Shown here in pieces: positions 1-10,201 of a stretch of 64,000 bases of DNA (the stretch's first letter is position 1; the number at the start of each line of letters is the position of its first letter). The notes below the pieces were generated by a model, which saw only the letters and a list, made by a program, of their open reading frames with translations, ran no database searches and was not told where the DNA came from. The position numbers were made by a program, and so were the translations under genes. This stretch comes from Pseudaminobacter soli (ex Li et al. 2025). Its GTDB lineage: Bacteria; Pseudomonadota; Alphaproteobacteria; Rhizobiales; Rhizobiaceae. The DNA is taken from NCBI RefSeq assembly GCF_003012705.1, contig NZ_PXYL01000001.1, forward strand, positions 620,001 through 684,000, read 5' to 3'.

Positions 1-284
1 AGGGCGCCAGTGTTCACGAACATTCGCTGCCCCGCCACAAAGGCGTTGAAGCTGGGGTCGTTGACCAGGATAATGTCGATATTGGACCTAAGCCCGGCAG
101 CCTTGAAGATCGGCCGGGCATAGTCGCGCAGCAGCGCCTCGATCTCCGCGTCGCGCACGATGGGAAGCCGGCTTTGCGCAAATGCGCTCACCGAGCTCGA
201 AACCGATAGGGCTGCCACAAGCGAAATCTTGGCGAGCGAACGAGCCGTCTTTGAAACCAACGAAGAAAGAGAATGTGTCTGCAT
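1..284 (-). CDS. M48-family metalloprotease, N-terminal part (runs off the window)
   Basis: Minus-strand frame opening with ATG at 284 and continuing through base 1. The first ~37 residues are a signal peptide (short polar start, hydrophobic run, Ala-X-Ala-like end at SAFAQ). The mature start reads LPIVRDAEIEALLRDYARPIF, followed by a segment with VNDPSFNAFV. This is the usual opening of the periplasmic Ste24p-like M48 proteases (BepA/YfgC type) of rhizobia. The catalytic HExxH and any TPR domain would lie outside the window, so activity cannot be judged. It is divergent from the aminotransferase at 422. Family call is from recognised sequence, not from an active-site motif. Confidence 0.75.
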   Translation of the reverse strand, partial: MQTHSLSSLVSKTARSLAKISLVAALSVSSSVSAFAQSRLPIVRDAEIEALLRDYARPIFKAAGLRSNIDIILVNDPSFNAFVAGQRMFVNTGA

Positions 285-421
285 GGTGAAAACCACTGGT
301 AGACGAGCAAATGAGCAATGAAAAGCTCGGTCGAAAAACTTCGTGAACTTGTGATCGCCTCATCATTCGGGCATTTGTGCGGCGCGGGCCGTTCGGTCCA
401 CAGAAGAAGTTGGATGGAATA

Positions 422-1570
422 ATGGTAGTTTCGCTTTCGAAGCGCGGTGATGTCGAGCCGTTTCACGCGATGGACGTTCTTGCCGAAGCAAATCGGCTGA
501 AGGCAACAGGCGTATCGGTAGTCTCGATGGCGGTCGGCCAGCCGTCCGACCCGGCGCCGACGCTGGTGCGCGAGGCAGCCGCGCGTGCCCTGCGCGACGG
601 TCGGATCGGCTATACCGACGCCCTTGGCACGGCCGGCCTGCGGCAGGCAATCGCGGCGCACTATGCCGAGCACTATGGCGTCGAGGTTTCGGCGGCGCGC
701 ATCGCCGTCACGACGGGCTCGTCCGCGGCCTTCAATCTCGCCTTCCTCGCCATGTTCGACCCGGGCGACTGCGTCGCCATCGCAGCGCCTGGTTATCCGG
801 CCTACCGGAACATCATGATCGCGCTGGGGCTCGACGTCGCTGAGATCGAACTGGACGGCGCGGCCTATCTGACCGCCGATCATCTGGAGGCGGCGCATCG
901 CCAAAAACCCCTCAAGGGTGTCCTGTTTGCCAGCCCCGCAAACCCGACCGGCGCGATCATCCCGCAGAAGGAACTGGCCGAGCTGGTTGCGAAGGCAGAA
1001 AGCCTCGGCATTTCGGTGATCTCCGACGAAATCTATCACCGGCTCGCTTATTCCGGCCCAGACGTTACCGCGCTTTCGCTGGGGCAGGGCGTGACGGTCA
1101 TCAATTCTTTCTCGAAGTATTATTGCATGACCGGCTGGCGCATCGGTTGGATGGTGCTGCCGGAAGAACTGGTGCGGCCTATCGAGCGCATCCAGCAGAG
1201 CCTCTACATTTCCGCCCCCGAGCTTTCCCAGGTCGCTGCGATCGAGGCATTTTCGGCAACGGCAGAGCTCGAGGCTGTGAAGGCGCGCTATTCGTGGAAT
1301 CGCGAGCTTCTGATGCGGCGGCTGCCCGAGCTCGGTTTTGCTCTTGCCGCGCCCATGGATGGCGCCTTCTATGCGTTCTGCGATGTGTCGCGCCTGACCA
1401 ATGACAGCATGGAGTTCGCACGCCGGATGCTGGCGGAGGCGCATGTGGCCGGCACGCCAGGACGCGATTTCGATACGCTTGCCGGCCACCGCTTCATGCG
1501 GTTGTCCTATGCCGGCAGCCAGGATGAAATGGTCGAGGCCCTGGCACGCATCGAGCGCTGGCTGAAATAG
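422..1570 (+). CDS. Class I/II PLP-dependent aminotransferase
   Basis: 382-aa fold-type I aminotransferase of the AspC-like group. The PLP lysine is K232 in [12 protein letters not shown]; the cofactor-binding Asn is N174 in PANPTG and the ring-N Asp is D202 in SDEIYHR. It should transfer an amino group between an amino acid and a 2-oxo acid in the cytoplasm; the substrate cannot be read from sequence. The frame also has a GTG at 377, but the extra residues are not family-like, so the ATG at 422 is chosen. The stop is 14 bp before the glutaminase gene, suggesting a two-gene unit handling amino-group or glutamate metabolism (inference). Confidence 0.88.
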   Translation: MVVSLSKRGDVEPFHAMDVLAEANRLKATGVSVVSMAVGQPSDPAPTLVREAAARALRDGRIGYTDALGTAGLRQAIAAHYAEHYGVEVSAARIAVTTGSSAAFNLAFLAMFDPGDCVAIAAPGYPAYRNIMIALGLDVAEIELDGAAYLTADHLEAAHRQKPLKGVLFASPANPTGAIIPQKELAELVAKAESLGISVISDEIYHRLAYSGPDVTALSLGQGVTVINSFSKYYCMTGWRIGWMVLPEELVRPIERIQQSLYISAPELSQVAAIEAFSATAELEAVKARYSWNRELLMRRLPELGFALAAPMDGAFYAFCDVSRLTNDSMEFARRMLAEAHVAGTPGRDFDTLAGHRFMRLSYAGSQDEMVEALARIERWLK

Positions 1571-1584
1571 ACGAGGGGGCATTC

Positions 1585-2514
1585 GTGGCGGAACTGGAAG
1601 ATGTGTTGCCGGCGCTCGCAAGCGAGATGGCGGCGCGCACCGACAGAGGTGAGGTAGCCAGCTACATCCCGCAGCTCGGGCAGGTCGATCCGCAGCGATT
1701 CGGCATTGCGGTTGCCCTGAACGATGGACGGGTGATCACGGCCGGGGACGCCGACGAGGCCTTCTCGATCCAGAGCATCTCCAAGATATTCACGTTGACG
1801 CTGGCACTGGGCAAGGTGGGAGACGCCCTGTGGCGGCGCGTCGGGCGCGAGCCTTCCGGCAACCCGTTCAACTCCATTGTCCAGCTGGAGCGCGAGCTCG
1901 GCATTCCGCGCAATCCCTTCATCAATGCCGGCGCGATCGTGGTGACGGATGTGCTGCTGGCAGGCCATCAGCCGCGCGAGGCGATCGGCGAGATCCTGCG
2001 CTTCATCCAGTTCCTGGCCGACGACGAGAGCATAGTCATCGACAAGGAGGTTGCAGCCTCCGAACAGGTGACGGGCTTCCGCAATGTGGCGCTTGCCAAC
2101 TACATGCGGGCTTTCGGCAATCTCCAGCATCAGCCCGAATTGTCGCTCGGCGTCTATTTCCATCATTGCGCCATCGCGATGAACTGCCGGCAACTGGCGC
2201 TGTCAGGTCGGTTCCTGGCGCATGAGGGGCGCAATCCCGTCACGGGCCACACGGTGGTTTCGCCTGAGCGGGCGCGGCGCATTCTGGCACTGATGCTCAC
2301 CTGCGGCCACTATGACGGTTCGGGCGACTTTGCCTTCCGCGTCGGTATTCCAGGCAAGAGTGGCGTCGGCGGCGGCATTATCGGCATCGTCCCAGGCGTG
2401 GCTTCGATAGCCGTCTGGTCACCGGGGCTGAACGAGAATGGCAACTCGAAGCTTGGCTCCATTGCGCTGGAGAAGCTGGCCAAGGTCATGAACTGGTCGA
2501 TCTTCGCGCCCTAA
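1585..2514 (+). CDS. glsA: Glutaminase
   Basis: 309 aa, the normal length for serine-dependent glutaminases, which hydrolyse L-glutamine to glutamate and ammonia. The beta-lactamase-like Ser-x-x-Lys motif is S64-I-S-K67 in [20 protein letters not shown] and a C-terminal SGVGGGIIG glycine segment are also typical. It starts with GTG, preceded by a GAGGGGG Shine-Dalgarno at 1573-1579. It lies directly after the aminotransferase, is probably co-transcribed, and ends before a strong bidirectional terminator. Confidence 0.94.
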   Translation: MAELEDVLPALASEMAARTDRGEVASYIPQLGQVDPQRFGIAVALNDGRVITAGDADEAFSIQSISKIFTLTLALGKVGDALWRRVGREPSGNPFNSIVQLERELGIPRNPFINAGAIVVTDVLLAGHQPREAIGEILRFIQFLADDESIVIDKEVAASEQVTGFRNVALANYMRAFGNLQHQPELSLGVYFHHCAIAMNCRQLALSGRFLAHEGRNPVTGHTVVSPERARRILALMLTCGHYDGSGDFAFRVGIPGKSGVGGGIIGIVPGVASIAVWSPGLNENGNSKLGSIALEKLAKVMNWSIFAP

Positions 2515-2550
2515 GGCGCCTTCCTAGACGGGCCGACAGCAATCAAGAAA

Positions 2551-2584
2551 AATCCCGCGACACCAATGGTGCGCGGGATTTTTT
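2551..2584. terminator. Bidirectional intrinsic terminator between glsA and rne
   Basis: Stem AATCCCGCG (2551-2559) pairs with CGCGGGATT (2572-2580), extended by CACC/GGTG across one bulged A. A T-run follows on the plus side (2579-2584) and an A-run precedes (2546-2552), so it can serve the convergent genes on both strands. Confidence 0.88.
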
Positions 2585-2609
2585 CATTCAGGCTTTATGG
2601 CGTCAGGGC

Positions 2610-5516
2610 TCAGAAGAAGCTCTTGCGCTGCCACCAGCCGGTCTTCTTGGGCTTGTCCTCAGCCTCCGGCTGCGGCTCTTCGGCCGGGGCGGGCTGCTCG
2701 TTCACCGGGGCGGGAGCTTCTTCCGCAACAGGAGCCTCGGCCGGCGCGACTTCGGCGACTTCCGGAGCAGGAGCCGGCTCAGCAGCGGCCTTGCGGCGCG
2801 GCGCCCTCGGCTTCTTGGCCGGCTTTTCTTCGGCCGGCGCCTCGGGTGCATCCGTCGCGGCTGCTTCGGCTACAGCGGCCGTTTCTTCGGCGGCAGCCTT
2901 CTTCGAACGCGAAGTACGACGCGTGGCCTTCTTCGGCTTCTCCAGCGGAGTTTCCTCAGCAGGCGAAGCCTCGATCGCCACGGGCTGTTCGGTCGCAGGC
3001 TCTGCCGCGACTTCCTCGTTTACGGCCTCAACGGTGACGGCAGCAACTTCGGCTTCCTCGCCTTCAGCGGCCTCGGCAGCCTCTTCGGCGTGTCCTGCCT
3101 CGCCCTCTTCCTTGCGGTTGCGGCGACCGCCCCGCTTGCCGCGGCGGCGCTTCTTGCGGTCGGCGTCATCGCCGCCCGCGGCTACAGTTGCCTCGCCGGC
3201 CTCTTCAGCCTCGCCGGCTTCCTCTTCTTCGCCTTCAGCGGCCTCGGTAACGGTGTCGGCTTCGGCCGGAGCCGCATGCTCGCGATCACGATCTTTGCCG
3301 CGACGACGCCGGCGCTTCCGGCGCTTGCGGTCGCGATGGTCGCCTTCCTCGGCCTTCTCGGCGCGGGCTGGCTGTTCGGCCTGCGCCTCTTCAGCCTCCT
3401 CTTCCTCGACGATAACTTCCTCCTCGACCTCTTCAGGCTCGATGTAGGAAGCGGACGGCAACACGGGCTGCGGCGCAATCGGCTTTTCGACCACCGCGCC
3501 ACGCGAAATCGCGTAGTGCTGCGCGCCGACCGTCTCGTCGGGATCGAGCGAGATGGTCAGGCCAAAGCGCTGTTCCAGCTCCACCAGCGTGCTGCGCTTG
3601 TGATTCAGCACGTAAAAGGCCGTGGCAGCAGGCGTGCGAACCGTGATGTGGTGACGCGAATCCTTGAGCAGGAATTCCTCGATCGCGCGAATCACGAGCA
3701 AGGCCACCGACGAGTCGGAGCGGACATGGCCGGTGCCGCCGCAGTGCGGGCAGGGCTTCATGGTCGATTCGAGCACGCTGGCGCGGATGCGCTGGCGCGA
3801 CATTTCCATGAGGCCGAAATGCGAGATGCGGCCGACCTGGATGCGGGCGCGGTCGTTCTTCAGGCAGTCCTTGAGCTTCTTTTCGACGGCCCGGTTGTTC
3901 CGGTTCTCCTCCATGTCGATGAAGTCGATCACGATCAGGCCGGCAAGGTCGCGCAGCCGCAATTGTCGCGCCACTTCCTCTGCCGCTTCCAGATTGGTCT
4001 GGAGGGCGGTGTCCTCGATCGAATGCTCCTTGGTGGAGCGGCCGGAGTTGACGTCGATGGCGACCAGCGCCTCGGTCTGGTTGATGATGATGTAGCCGCC
4101 GGACTTCAGCGTCACCTGCGGCTGCAGCATGCGGTCCAGCTGCGCCTCGATGCCGTTGCGGGCAAAGATCGGCGTCGTGTCGCGGTAAGGCTGAACCACC
4201 TTGGCGTGGCTCGGCATCAGCATCCGCATGAAGTCCTTGGCTTCGCGGTAGCCTTCCTCGCCGGCGACAAGGATTTCGTCGATGTCCTTGTTGTAGAGGT
4301 CGCGCACGGAGCGCTTGATCAGGCTGCCTTCTTCATAGACGAGGGCAGGGGCCACCGACTGCAAGGTCAGGCTGCGGACGTTTTCCCACATCCGCATCAG
4401 ATATTCGTAGTCGCGCTTGATCTCGGCCTTGGTGCGGCTCTCGCCTGCGGTGCGCAGGATCACGCCCATGCCCTGCGGCACTTCGAGCTCCTGCACGACT
4501 TCCTTCAGGCGCTTGCGGTCCTGCGCATTGGTGATCTTGCGCGAAATGCCGCCGCCACGAGCGGTATTGGGCATCAACACGGAATAGCGGCCGGCCAGCG
4601 AGAGGTAGGTCGTCAGGGCAGCGCCCTTGTTGCCGCGCTCTTCCTTGACCACCTGCACCAGCAGGATCTGGCGGCGCTTGATGACTTCCTGGATCTTGTA
4701 CTGGCGGCGCATCGGCTTGCGGCGGGTGCGCGCTTCTTCCATCGCGTCCTCGGCGCCGACCACCTCGATGCCGTGATCGTCGTCATGCGCGCTGGCGATT
4801 TCTTCGACCACGCCGCGATGCTCGTTCTCGGCAGGTGCGGAATCTTCGTCCGAGGCAGTTTCGCCGTCGTCCGAAGCCGGGGCGGCCTCGGAAATGACGT
4901 CGGCATCTACCGCTGCGGCGATGCTGGAAGATTCCGAGTTTTCGGAACCGTCTTCCGTGGAGTTATCGCCCGCGGCTTCAGCGACCGATTCAGCATGCGA
5001 CTTGTGTTCTTCGTCGCCGGAACCCTCGTCGCCCGCATGTTCATCATGCTCGCCTTCGGCTACTGCCGCGGCTTCCTCATCGGACCCTTCAGCGGCGTGG
5101 CGCGACTCGTCGCCATTGCGGCTGCGATTGCGGCCGCCGCGACGGCGCTTGCGGCCACGGCCACGATCATGGCGTTCTTCGCCGTTGCTGTCGCCGTTTC
5201 CGTTCCCGTCTTCGTCGTCTTCCTCGTGCTCTTCCGCCTCGGCGCGCAAGAGAGCCTGACGATCGGCTACCGGGATCTGGTAGTAATCGGGATGAATTTC
5301 ACTGAAGGCGAGGAAACCGTGACGGTTTCCGCCATATTCGACAAAAGCGGCCTGAAGAGAGGGCTCTACGCGGGTTACGCGAGCGAGATAGATATTTCCT
5401 TTGAGCTGCTTCTTGTCCTGGGATTCAAAATCAAATTCTTCGATACGGTTACCGCGAACTACGACAACCCGTGTTTCCTCCGGGTGGGAGGCATCTACTA
5501 ACATCTTGTTGGGCAT
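2610..5516 (-). CDS. rne: Ribonuclease E
   Basis: 968-aa endoribonuclease, the core of the RNA degradosome, cutting single-stranded A/U-rich RNA in mRNA decay and rRNA/tRNA processing. The start MPNKMLVDASHPEE is the usual alphaproteobacterial one. The S1 domain (about 37-300) is split by a ~180-residue low-complexity insertion of Glu/Asp/Arg (about 92-268). The DNase I-like catalytic domain carries D488 (AIDVNSGR) and D531 (VIDFIDME), matching E. coli D303 and D346. The Zn-link is C589-P-H-C592. Beyond ~700 the chain is a disordered scaffold of alternating acidic, Arg-rich and Ala/Pro-rich stretches ending in GWWQRKSFF. An AGGA Shine-Dalgarno precedes the ATG. It is divergent from amiC. Confidence 0.97.
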   Translation of the reverse strand: MPNKMLVDASHPEETRVVVVRGNRIEEFDFESQDKKQLKGNIYLARVTRVEPSLQAAFVEYGGNRHGFLAFSEIHPDYYQIPVADRQALLRAEAEEHEEDDEDGNGNGDSNGEERHDRGRGRKRRRGGRNRSRNGDESRHAAEGSDEEAAAVAEGEHDEHAGDEGSGDEEHKSHAESVAEAAGDNSTEDGSENSESSSIAAAVDADVISEAAPASDDGETASDEDSAPAENEHRGVVEEIASAHDDDHGIEVVGAEDAMEEARTRRKPMRRQYKIQEVIKRRQILLVQVVKEERGNKGAALTTYLSLAGRYSVLMPNTARGGGISRKITNAQDRKRLKEVVQELEVPQGMGVILRTAGESRTKAEIKRDYEYLMRMWENVRSLTLQSVAPALVYEEGSLIKRSVRDLYNKDIDEILVAGEEGYREAKDFMRMLMPSHAKVVQPYRDTTPIFARNGIEAQLDRMLQPQVTLKSGGYIIINQTEALVAIDVNSGRSTKEHSIEDTALQTNLEAAEEVARQLRLRDLAGLIVIDFIDMEENRNNRAVEKKLKDCLKNDRARIQVGRISHFGLMEMSRQRIRASVLESTMKPCPHCGGTGHVRSDSSVALLVIRAIEEFLLKDSRHHITVRTPAATAFYVLNHKRSTLVELEQRFGLTISLDPDETVGAQHYAISRGAVVEKPIAPQPVLPSASYIEPEEVEEEVIVEEEEAEEAQAEQPARAEKAEEGDHRDRKRRKRRRRRGKDRDREHAAPAEADTVTEAAEGEEEEAGEAEEAGEATVAAGGDDADRKKRRRGKRGGRRNRKEEGEAGHAEEAAEAAEGEEAEVAAVTVEAVNEEVAAEPATEQPVAIEASPAEETPLEKPKKATRRTSRSKKAAAEETAAVAEAAATDAPEAPAEEKPAKKPRAPRRKAAAEPAPAPEVAEVAPAEAPVAEEAPAPVNEQPAPAEEPQPEAEDKPKKTGWWQRKSFF

Positions 5517-6161
5517 TATCTTGTGTCCTGCCGGCCGCCGCCAACCGGTTCATCGGCAGCGAAGTGCGCTGCCACATGTTGGGAGAAAGAGGCGTACCGG
5601 ACGCTTGAGAGCCCGCCGGCCGATGTCGCAGCGCGATGAACGAACCGCCCGCTGCCACATTGGCGCGGTCATATGCGGGTCGTCCCAGGATTGCGCTCGA
5701 TACCATCGATACCCTTGCGGAACTACTTTGAACCAAAGCCCGGAAAACCGGACCAGCTATTTTTGCTCCTACCGAGCCGGCACGGAACCTTGTTCCGGCC
5801 GTTTTCCACACGCCAAAGAGCCCGTAACAACAGGGACTCCTTTGCGAAATCCGTCGCGACCATCTCAAGCCGTCGAATCGCCGCCGCGATTGGAGCTGTT
5901 TCGTCGCTTGACCGAATATGGAAGCTGCGCCGTCACAGTTCCAGGCATTGCGATGGTCTACTGTCGCTTTTATGATCTGCCGGGGGCCAACGCAACCCTG
6001 AATTCTGTTGTCGGCAAAGGCAGTTGCGTCTTGTTGTGAGTCGCCGGGTAGCCTGAAAAGGCTTGGTTAACCTTGTTTCGATACCAATCGTTAAGCTGAA
6101 TTCGGGCCTGTGCTGTTGCGCTGAAGTTCGGCGCGACAATCGCAGATAAGGTATTTCGACG
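5517..6161. other. Long intergenic region between divergent rne and amiC
   Basis: 645 bp with no convincing gene; the frames crossing it lack a ribosome binding site and family features. It must hold the rne 5' untranslated leader (minus strand) and the amiC promoter (plus strand). In E. coli the rne leader is a cis-acting site for RNase E autoregulation; whether this leader does the same is unknown. I found no confident -35/-10 pair on either strand. Confidence 0.5.
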
Positions 6162-7391
6162 GTGGAAATGAGACTTGCTGAGGTCGGGCGGAGGGTCCTT
6201 TCCAGGTTCCCCCTTCTGGTCCTTCTGATTGCCGGCTTGGCCACTTTTGGCTTCGCCGTCGCTTCCGCCGCGCCGCTCGAAATGACGAGCTACAAGATGG
6301 CGGGCGATGCGGTGCGCATGCGCGTGGTGATGAATTTCGACCGCGAGCCCGAGGCCAAATGGCTGCTGCTGCGCGGACCGCACAGGTTGGTGATTGATCT
6401 TCACGACGCGAAGTTCTCGATCGACCTCAAGGACCTGAAGGCGCAAGGTCTCATCAAAAGCGTCCGTTATGGCCAGATCGGGGAGGGTATTTCCCGCCTC
6501 ATCCTGACCACGAAGGGGCCGTTCACAGTCGAGAAGTTCGATATTCTGAAAAACGAAGATGCTCCCGGTTACCGCGTCGTTGCCGACATTACTGCTGGGT
6601 CGGAGCGGCAGTTCGAGGAAGCGCTCGCCGTTCAGGCACAGACCACCGGCTCCACCGTGACTCCCAAGACCGATCGTCTCGAAGAGAAGCAAGCGCAAAA
6701 GCGCTTTACCGTGGTGATCGATCCCGGCCATGGCGGCATCGATGGCGGCGCCGAGGGGCAGAACGGAACGGTCGAAAAGTCTATCACCCTGGCCTTCGCC
6801 CTGGAGTTGAGGGCCAAGCTCGCCACAGCTGGCAACTACGATGTCTACATGACCCGCGACAAGGACGAGTTTCTCCGCCTTGACGACCGGGTGCGGATCG
6901 CGCGGCAGCATGAGGCGGACCTGTTCATCTCCATTCATGCCGACACCATCCGCCTGAAGGGCATCCGTGGCGCCACTGTCTATACCGTGTCGGAAAAGGC
7001 GTCGGACGCGGATGCGCAGGCGCTTGCCGATCGCGAAAACCTGTCGGACAAGCTAGGCGGCATCGAGATCGAGGACGAGAACCACGAAGTTGCGGATATC
7101 CTTGTCGATCTCATTCGGCGTGAAACGCATGGGTTCTCGATGAAGTTCGCCCAATCGGTGGTCGGCGAACTGTCCAACACGGTGGGACTGATCAACAATC
7201 CACATCGTTTTGCGGGCTTCCGGGTGCTGAAAGCTCCGGATGTACCCTCGGTGCTGATCGAGCTCGGCTACCTGTCGAATCCGGAGGACGAGGAGCAGTT
7301 GCGCGATCCGGACTGGCGCGGCAAGGCTGCCGACAGTATTTCCAAGGCTGTGGCCGCGTTCGCCGCCGCCAAGATGGCCGTCGGCGGATAG
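6162..7391 (+). CDS. amiC: N-acetylmuramoyl-L-alanine amidase with AMIN domain
   Basis: 409-aa periplasmic zinc amidase that cleaves the peptide stem from MurNAc, needed for daughter-cell separation. An N-terminal hydrophobic export signal (about 17-37) is followed by an AMIN septal-targeting domain (about 40-150, with LVIDLHDAKF) and an Amidase_3 domain (about 183-400). Zinc ligands are H190 (DPGHGG), E205 and H259 (SIHAD), with a catalytic Glu in LIELGYLSN near 366. GTG at 6162 and ATG at 6168 are both possible starts. The order rne (divergent) - amiC - mrcA - prfB is common in rhizobia. Confidence 0.94.
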   Translation: MEMRLAEVGRRVLSRFPLLVLLIAGLATFGFAVASAAPLEMTSYKMAGDAVRMRVVMNFDREPEAKWLLLRGPHRLVIDLHDAKFSIDLKDLKAQGLIKSVRYGQIGEGISRLILTTKGPFTVEKFDILKNEDAPGYRVVADITAGSERQFEEALAVQAQTTGSTVTPKTDRLEEKQAQKRFTVVIDPGHGGIDGGAEGQNGTVEKSITLAFALELRAKLATAGNYDVYMTRDKDEFLRLDDRVRIARQHEADLFISIHADTIRLKGIRGATVYTVSEKASDADAQALADRENLSDKLGGIEIEDENHEVADILVDLIRRETHGFSMKFAQSVVGELSNTVGLINNPHRFAGFRVLKAPDVPSVLIELGYLSNPEDEEQLRDPDWRGKAADSISKAVAAFAAAKMAVGG

Positions 7392-7606
7392 TCCACTGAA
7401 ACCGTCGGTCGCCATGCGACCAGCCGTTGCACCGGAATCACACTTTGCGGTTTAATCGGGTATAATTGGAACCAATAGACGGGATTGCCGCATTTTACCC
7501 ACATCGACGCGACATTGCTGCGCCGTAACGGATTGGGAATGACTGCCCGTCTTGCAGTGGGCGCCGTTTTTGCAGAGGAATTCCCGAACCACGGACTGGA
7601 GCGGGC

Positions 7607-10066
7607 ATGATTCGTCTTATCGGCTATTTCTTTGGCATTGGCACCATGCTGGCGCTGCTCGTGGCGGCGGGGGCTGCCCTGTATATCGGCCACGTCACGA
7701 AGGATCTGCCTGACTACGAGGTTCTGGCCAAGTACGAGCCGCCGGTGACCACCAGGGTCCATGCTGCCGACGGTGCGCTGATGGGCGAATACGCGCGCGA
7801 GCGCCGTCTTTTCCTGCCGATCCAGGCCATTCCCGATCGCCTCAAGGCGGCGTTCCTTTCCGCGGAAGACAAGAATTTCTACAACCACCCCGGCATCGAC
7901 GTGACTGGCCTGGGCCGCGCGGTCCTCGTCAATCTGCAGAATTTCGGCTCGGGCCGCCGTCAGGTGGGTGCGTCGACCATCACCCAGCAGGTGGCCAAGA
8001 ACTTCCTGCTGACCGCCGACCAGACCTATGAGCGCAAGATCAAGGAAATGATCCTGGCCTTCCGCATCGAGCAGGCCTATTCGAAGGATCGCATCCTCGA
8101 ACTCTATATGAACGAGATTTTCTTCGGCATGGGCGCATATGGCGTCGGCGGGGCTGCGCTCACCTATTTCAACAAGTCGGTCAGCGAACTCACTGTGGCC
8201 GAGTGCGCCTATCTCGCGTCGCTGCCGAAGGGTCCGTCCAATTACCACCCGTTCCGCCACGCCGACCGCGCGATCGAGCGCCGCAACTGGGTGATCGACC
8301 AGATGGTCGAAAACGGATACGTGTCCCGCGACGAGGGCAACAAGGCCAAGACGCAGCCGCTTGGCGTAACGCCGCGCCGCGCCGGCGACTATGTGTTCGC
8401 CAGCCAGTATTTCTCCGAGGAAGTGCGCCGCGAGATCATCTCGCGCTACGGCGAAAACGCGCTCTACGAGGGTGGCCTTTCGGTGCGCACCACGCTTGAT
8501 CCGAAACTCCAGCGCCTCGCGCGCAAGGCCATGCAGCACGGCCTGGTCAAGTTCGACACGCTGCGCGGCTATCGCGGCCCGGTGACCCACATCGACGTCT
8601 CCGGCGACTGGGGCGTGAAGCTTGGCGAGGTCAAGGGCCTCGACGACGTGCCCGAATGGCGGCTGGCCGTCGTGCTCGACAGCACCAAATCCGGAGTTTC
8701 GATCGGCCTGCAGCCGGACCGGCAAGCCTCAGGCGCGCTGGTTGCCGACCGGGACGAGGGCACGATCAGCAAGGAAGACATGAGCTTTGCCATGCGCCAT
8801 GTCGTCGACGGCAAGCGCCTGAAGGCAAACTCGCCGGCCGATGTGCTGAAGGCGGGCGACGTGATCTTCGTCGAAAAGAAGGAAGGCTCCGATAGCGCCT
8901 ACATACTGCGGCAGCCGCCGGAAGTTTCCGGTGGCCTGGTGGCCATGGACCCGCATACGGGCCGCGTTCTGGCCATGGTCGGCGGCTTCTCCTATTCGCA
9001 GTCGGAGTTCAACCGCGCCACGCAGGCAATGCGCCAGCCGGGTTCGTCGTTCAAGCCGATCGTCTATTCGGCCGCGCTCGACAATGGCTATACGCCGGCG
9101 TCGGTGATCATGGACGGCCCGATCACCATCCACATCGGCAACACCACGTGGACCCCGAAGAACTATGACGGCAACGGCGCCGGCCCCTCGACGCTGCGCG
9201 CCGGTATCGAGCGCTCGCGCAATCTTATGACGGTTCGTCTCGCCAACGACATGGGCATGAAGCTGGTGGCCGAATATGCCGAGCGCTTCGGTGTCTACGA
9301 CAGGATGCCCCAGCATCTGGCCATGTCGCTCGGCTCGGGCGAAACCACGGTCATGCGCATGGTCTCGGCCTATTCGGTGATGGCCAATGGCGGCCGCCAG
9401 ATCAAGCCGTCGCTGATCGACCGCATCCAGGATCGCTACGGCAAGACCGTCTACAAGCATGACGAGCGCGGCTGCGAGGGCTGTGAGGCGGCGGAATGGG
9501 ACAAGCAGTCCGAGCCGGAGTTGGTCGACAATTCCGAACAGGTGCTCGACCCGATGACGGCCTACCAGATCACCTCGATGATGGAAGGCGTGGTCATCCG
9601 CGGCACCGCCACCACGCTCAGGGAACTCGGCCGCCCGATCGCAGGCAAGACCGGCACCACCAATGACGAGAAGGACGCCTGGTTCATGGGCTACACGCCG
9701 AACATGGTCGTTGGCCTCTACCTGGGCTATGACAAGCCGCAGTCGCTCGGCAAGGGTGCCACGGGCGGCGGCCTGGCAGCGCCGATCTTCAAGGAATTCA
9801 TGGGCGATGCCATGAAAGGCGTGCCGCCGGTCGAATTCAAGGTTCCGGACGGCATGAAGCTCATCGCGATCAATCGCAAGACCGGCATGCAGGCCAATCC
9901 CGGTGAGCCCGACACCATCATGGAAGCCTTCAAGCCCGGCACCGGCCCGGCCGACAGCTACTGGGTCATCGGCATGGGCGAGGATGGTTCGAACGGCTCG
10001 GGCGAGGCGCTTTCGCCCAGGGCCAGCCAGGCCATCACCGAAGGCGTGGGCGGCGGCCTCTACTGA
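7607..10066 (+). CDS. mrcA: Penicillin-binding protein 1A (bifunctional transglycosylase/transpeptidase)
   Basis: 819-aa class A PBP that polymerises lipid II glycan strands and cross-links peptides in the periplasm. One N-terminal membrane anchor spans about 5-27. The GT51 domain has the catalytic E87 in SAEDKNFYNHPG and the STITQQVAKN motif. The transpeptidase domain has the S480-S-F-K483 nucleophile motif, a Ser-Arg-Asn triad segment (RSRNLM) and K681-T-G683. A GGAG sequence precedes the ATG. It sits 215 bp after amiC, so two septal/cell-wall enzymes are adjacent; a TATAAT at 7463-7468 in the gap may be a -10 box but lacks a good -35. Confidence 0.96.
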   Translation: MIRLIGYFFGIGTMLALLVAAGAALYIGHVTKDLPDYEVLAKYEPPVTTRVHAADGALMGEYARERRLFLPIQAIPDRLKAAFLSAEDKNFYNHPGIDVTGLGRAVLVNLQNFGSGRRQVGASTITQQVAKNFLLTADQTYERKIKEMILAFRIEQAYSKDRILELYMNEIFFGMGAYGVGGAALTYFNKSVSELTVAECAYLASLPKGPSNYHPFRHADRAIERRNWVIDQMVENGYVSRDEGNKAKTQPLGVTPRRAGDYVFASQYFSEEVRREIISRYGENALYEGGLSVRTTLDPKLQRLARKAMQHGLVKFDTLRGYRGPVTHIDVSGDWGVKLGEVKGLDDVPEWRLAVVLDSTKSGVSIGLQPDRQASGALVADRDEGTISKEDMSFAMRHVVDGKRLKANSPADVLKAGDVIFVEKKEGSDSAYILRQPPEVSGGLVAMDPHTGRVLAMVGGFSYSQSEFNRATQAMRQPGSSFKPIVYSAALDNGYTPASVIMDGPITIHIGNTTWTPKNYDGNGAGPSTLRAGIERSRNLMTVRLANDMGMKLVAEYAERFGVYDRMPQHLAMSLGSGETTVMRMVSAYSVMANGGRQIKPSLIDRIQDRYGKTVYKHDERGCEGCEAAEWDKQSEPELVDNSEQVLDPMTAYQITSMMEGVVIRGTATTLRELGRPIAGKTGTTNDEKDAWFMGYTPNMVVGLYLGYDKPQSLGKGATGGGLAAPIFKEFMGDAMKGVPPVEFKVPDGMKLIAINRKTGMQANPGEPDTIMEAFKPGTGPADSYWVIGMGEDGSNGSGEALSPRASQAITEGVGGGLY

Positions 10067-10082
10067 GCCGACTTCTTTGAGG

Positions 10083-10110
10083 ATGGGCCGGAACAGTTCC
10101 GGCCCATTTT
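10083..10110 (+). terminator. Intrinsic terminator after mrcA
   Basis: Near-perfect hairpin ATGGGCCGGAA / TTCCGGCCCAT (10083-10107) followed by TTTT, 17 bp after the mrcA stop. It separates mrcA from prfB. Confidence 0.75.
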
Positions 10111-10201
10111 GCTTTACAGGGCCAAGGCGCCTGCCTATGGTCCGCGCCAAATCGTACCCCTATCTAAAACCCCTATCATCTTGAGAGGACGGACACCTGC
10201 C

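Noticed and set aside
188-1621. Minus-strand frame across the aminotransferase gene
   Set aside because: Opposes a clear PLP enzyme with all active-site motifs; no recognisable protein on the reverse strand.
3090-5501. Long plus-strand frame antisense to rne
   Set aside because: Mirror of the rne coding sequence; composition is a by-product of the Glu/Arg-rich protein, and rne itself is unmistakable.
5750-5795. GGAAC/GTTCC elements in the rne-amiC gap
   Set aside because: No CGTT (or AACG) at 16-17 nt on either strand; the inverted GGAAC...GTTCC pair has the wrong spacing.
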